Source: Hormiphora californensis (lineage: Eukaryota; Ctenophora; Tentaculata; Cydippida; Pleurobrachiidae). Taken from it: 64,000 nt of DNA. The translations under genes and the position numbers were made by a program. Positions 54,542-64,000 of this stretch are shown in pieces. The number at the start of each line of letters is the position of its first letter. Position 1 is the stretch's first letter. The notes under the pieces were generated by a model, which made no database searches, was not told where the DNA came from, and saw nothing but the letters and a program-made list of their open reading frames with translations. The stretch lies in the NCBI GenBank assembly GCA_020137815.1, contig CM035355.1:4858503-4922502 (forward strand), read 5' to 3'.

Positions 54542-55454
54542 ATGTCTTCGAATGAGAGTAACGTGCTGCGAGCGTTTGCCTACTCCAAGGAATTTCTAGT
54601 TGGTGGCTCAGCTACCACCACTGCTTGTCTGTTTACCAATCCTTTGGACGTTGTTAAGACACGGTTCCAACTTCAAGGCGAACTTCAAGCTCGTAACTCC
54701 TACCAAGTCAAATATCGAAATGTGTTCGACGCGTTCCTGAAGATTGCTCGGCATGAGGGAATTAAAGGGCTTCAAAAGGGTCTGACGTCAGGTTTGGCGT
54801 ATCAGATTGTTATGAATAGCACCCGGCTGGGCCTTTACCAAACCATTCTCAACTCCGGTACAACAGTGGACTCTAATGGCAAACAAGTATTTTGGAGGTT
54901 ACTCATTGCTGGAGCCGTATCAGGAAGTTGTGGAGCGCTGCTAGGAAACCCATTCTACCTAGTCAAGGTGCAAATGCAGTCAGCAGCAGCAAAAGATATT
55001 GCAGTGGGGTACCAACACAGCCATGCCAACCTGATTCACGGATTACGAAATGCTTACCGCTCACCCGGGGGACTGTTTCCAAGGTCTCACCAGTGCCTTG
55101 TGTAGAGTGAGTGTGGGCTCAGCCACCCAACTTGCAACCTTCACTAGAATCAAAGATTCCGTTCAGAGGTCAGGACTATTTGAGGGTAACCTCTCTGTTG
55201 TAGTTGTATCCAGTTTAGTAAGTAGTGTGGCGATAACCATGGCAATGACCCCATTTGACGTCATAGCAACCCGCATGTTCAACCAGAAGCATGGAGCGCT
55301 CTATACAGGCTGGATTGATTGTGTTCAGAAAATGTATAAAATTGAGGGAGCACGTGGGTTTTATAAGGGTACAATAGCACATTATTTCAGAATTGGCCCT
55401 CATACCATTCTTACCCTGATCATTTGGGACAGGTACAGAAAATGGTTTTTGTAG
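54542..55454 (+). pseudogene. SLC25A35-like: SLC25A34/35-type mitochondrial carrier, intronless, one frameshift
   Basis: From the ATG at 54542 the frame encodes two of three carrier repeats: FTNPLDVVKTRFQLQGELQ (PxD/ExxK signature), then LLGNPFYLVKVQMQS (signature weakened to PxxLVK, as in SLC25A34/35). Near 55080 the reading moves by one base: after GGLF the homologous text FQGLTSALCRVSVGSATQL continues in another frame to TPFDVIATRMFNQ and GPHTILTLIIWDRYRKWFL, stop at 55454. Removing one base from the CC pair at about 55079 would align it. The rest is clean over 300 residues, so this is either a very young pseudogene or a sequencing indel next to the CCCGGGGG run. No introns. Substrate unknown. 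Confidence 0.8.
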
Positions 55455-55802
55455 AGGGATTTTACAATTTAACTTATTACATTATGAATGCGTTACTGTT
55501 TTTAGTTTTAGTTATCTCAGTGTCTATTTGTATTTGGATTTAACACCAATCTATGGTTGTTTGTAATACCAGTGTGCTCTTTTTATATTCTCATTTTGCC
55601 CTTTGAAGAACCAACCTCTCTCTGTCTAATTGTTGTTGTTGCAAGAGATACTGATCCCTTCTCCCCCCTCATAATATTTACCTGTTTATTTAGCGCACAC
55701 ATCTCTCCTACTGATCTCCTGCTGCTCCTGCGTGTGTGTAATATATGGATTATTAGTTCCTGTACGAGATATGTAAGATATGATATCCGGTGATACAATA
55801 AC

Positions 55803-62560
<6,758 letters not shown>

Positions 62561-62695
62561 TCCAAAAGGGCATGAGTCTTTGTTTTGAGCCCTATTATAA
62601 TGATCCTTCTATTTAGTAGAGAAACAATCCTACTGAGGAGGGGGCACCCAACTGCTGCACCCCCCTTTTTAACTCGTTCTCTCACTCTCTCTCCC

Positions 62696-62788
<93 letters not shown>

Positions 62789-63165
62789 TGCCCCTCCATC
62801 TAATTGTGGGTATCTAATATCTATAGCTGATCTATATGATATATATTGACTGATCGAATAGGGCTTGTTATAGTGGGTCGGGTAGTCTCAGTTTCGTTAC
62901 AATGATCTGTGAGAGGAGGCTAATCCGAAACACAGAGGAGGAGGAAGGAAAGAGAGATTGGGGAAGGAAGGAGGAGAGAGATGTTGGGGAGGAAGAAGCG
63001 ATCATAATAAGAACAGAGGAAGAAGAGATCATGAGAGGGTATCGGGGGAGTTAGAGCAGATACGGGAGTAGAAAGTTTAGAGACTAAAGCGCTATTACAT
63101 CTTATAATTTTATAGAGAATGGTCATGCTTACTCTTAGTACTGACTAGTTTGGGGGGGGGGGGTA

Positions 63166-63440
63166 AAGAAAGAGAGATTTGGAGGTCCAAAGGGAATGAA
63201 TAAACTGTAGAAATATTGGAAGAAAGAGAGATTTGGAGGTCCAAAGGGAATGAATAAGCTGTAGAAATATTGGAAGAAAGAGAGATTTGGATGTCCAAGG
63301 GGAATGAATAAGCTGTAGAAATATTGGAAGAAAGAGAGATTTGGATGTCCAAGGGGAATGAATAAGATGTAGAAATATTGGAAGAAAGAGAGATTTGGAG
63401 GTCCAAGGGGAATGAATAACCTGTAGAAATATTGGAAGGT
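63166..63440. repeat. 53-bp tandem repeat, five copies
   Basis: GAAAGAGAGATTTGGAGGTC ... GAATGAATAA.CTGTAGAAATATTGGA repeats five times, with few substitutions. 53 is not a multiple of 3, and open frames over it are by-products. Confidence 0.95.
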
Positions 63441-63554
63441 GAAGACATGCACCTAGCTGGCTGCCGGGTTCTTGGTGAGGAACAATGTACCAAGCTTCAA
63501 TATGTCGTCTAACATATTGTAGTATACTGTAACACCCTGTCATCAGTTTAGTTA

Positions 63555-63656
<102 letters not shown>

Positions 63657-63659
63657 CTC

Positions 63660-64000
63660 TCTAATTATCCATGTCTGTCCATCTCACTCCCCTTCATTCC
63701 CTGTCACCACCTCAACTTTATCCCCCGCATGTCACGTCTTGAACTCTGGCTCGAAATATTTCTCTAATCCTCCTTTTTCTTGCCCCAGCGCCCCTCGCCC
63801 CACACGACGAGAGGGAGGGAGAGAGTGAGAGAATAAGAGGGAGAGAGAGAGAATAAGAGGGAGAGAGAGAGAAAGAATGAGAAGGAGAGGGAGGGAGAGA
63901 GTGATAGAAAGAATAAGAGGGAGAGAGAGAGAGAGAGAGAGAAGTAGACAAGGCGGCAGCTAATCAAATGTGTCGCAGTGTGTCAAAGAGTGTTCAATAA
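63660..64000. other. End of window, GA-rich
   Basis: No exon seen; (GA)n-type tracts at 63810-63940. The gene at 55803 presumably continues beyond. Confidence 0.4.

Noticed and set aside
63135-63543. Three overlapping minus-strand frames of 105-132 codons
   Set aside because: All arise from a 53-bp tandem repeat that is open in three frames; no start context or family match.

Overview
The window is nuclear DNA from an animal. Genes are split by GT-AG introns, introns and gaps are full of (CT)n/(GA)n tracts and short inverted-repeat elements, and two adjacent genes (DRC3, DNAL1) encode axonemal proteins, so the organism makes motile cilia. A CR1-like non-LTR retrotransposon, an M10 metalloprotease, FABP, TPPP and a SMURF-like E3 fit an invertebrate or early-branching metazoan. 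I cannot name the species.

Layout: (1) 1-435, 5' end of a rhodopsin-type GPCR, minus strand. (2) 1105-2020, an inverted-repeat element holding a 41-bp satellite. (3) 3190-13640, three minus-strand genes: DRC3, DNAL1 and a FAM227 protein whose large introns hold several mobile elements. (4) 13970-20057, an 18-exon secreted MMP-like protease with an unusual domain order. (5) 20058-25480, small elements and a broken LINE. (6) 25758-31471, three tandem intronless genes for Ig-like type I membrane proteins ending in PSAP/PTAP plus PPAY. (7) 32348-35010, an acyl-CoA dehydrogenase. (8) 35395-38934, TMEM222, with TPPP nested antisense in its first intron. (9) 39584-42597, a SAM methyltransferase with two alternative terminal exons. 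(10) 42798-53854, a divergent MCC-beta-like carboxyltransferase, with an FABP gene (two alternative first exons) nested antisense in one intron. (11) 54542-55454, a SLC25 carrier with a frameshift. (12) 55803-61160, the 5' part of a SMURF/NEDD4-type C2-WW E3 ligase, running through low-quality sequence.

Most striking: the Ig receptor trio with tandem late-domain-like motifs; a family of 43-284 bp elements with 8-bp target duplications, one lying directly against a start codon; two elements with poly(G)/poly(C) tips; the protease with about 240 residues between its cysteine switch and furin site; repeated tandem micro-duplications of splice junctions; and two genes nested antisense in introns. 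Exon limits were placed by eye from splice sites, phase and remembered family similarity; no search was run.
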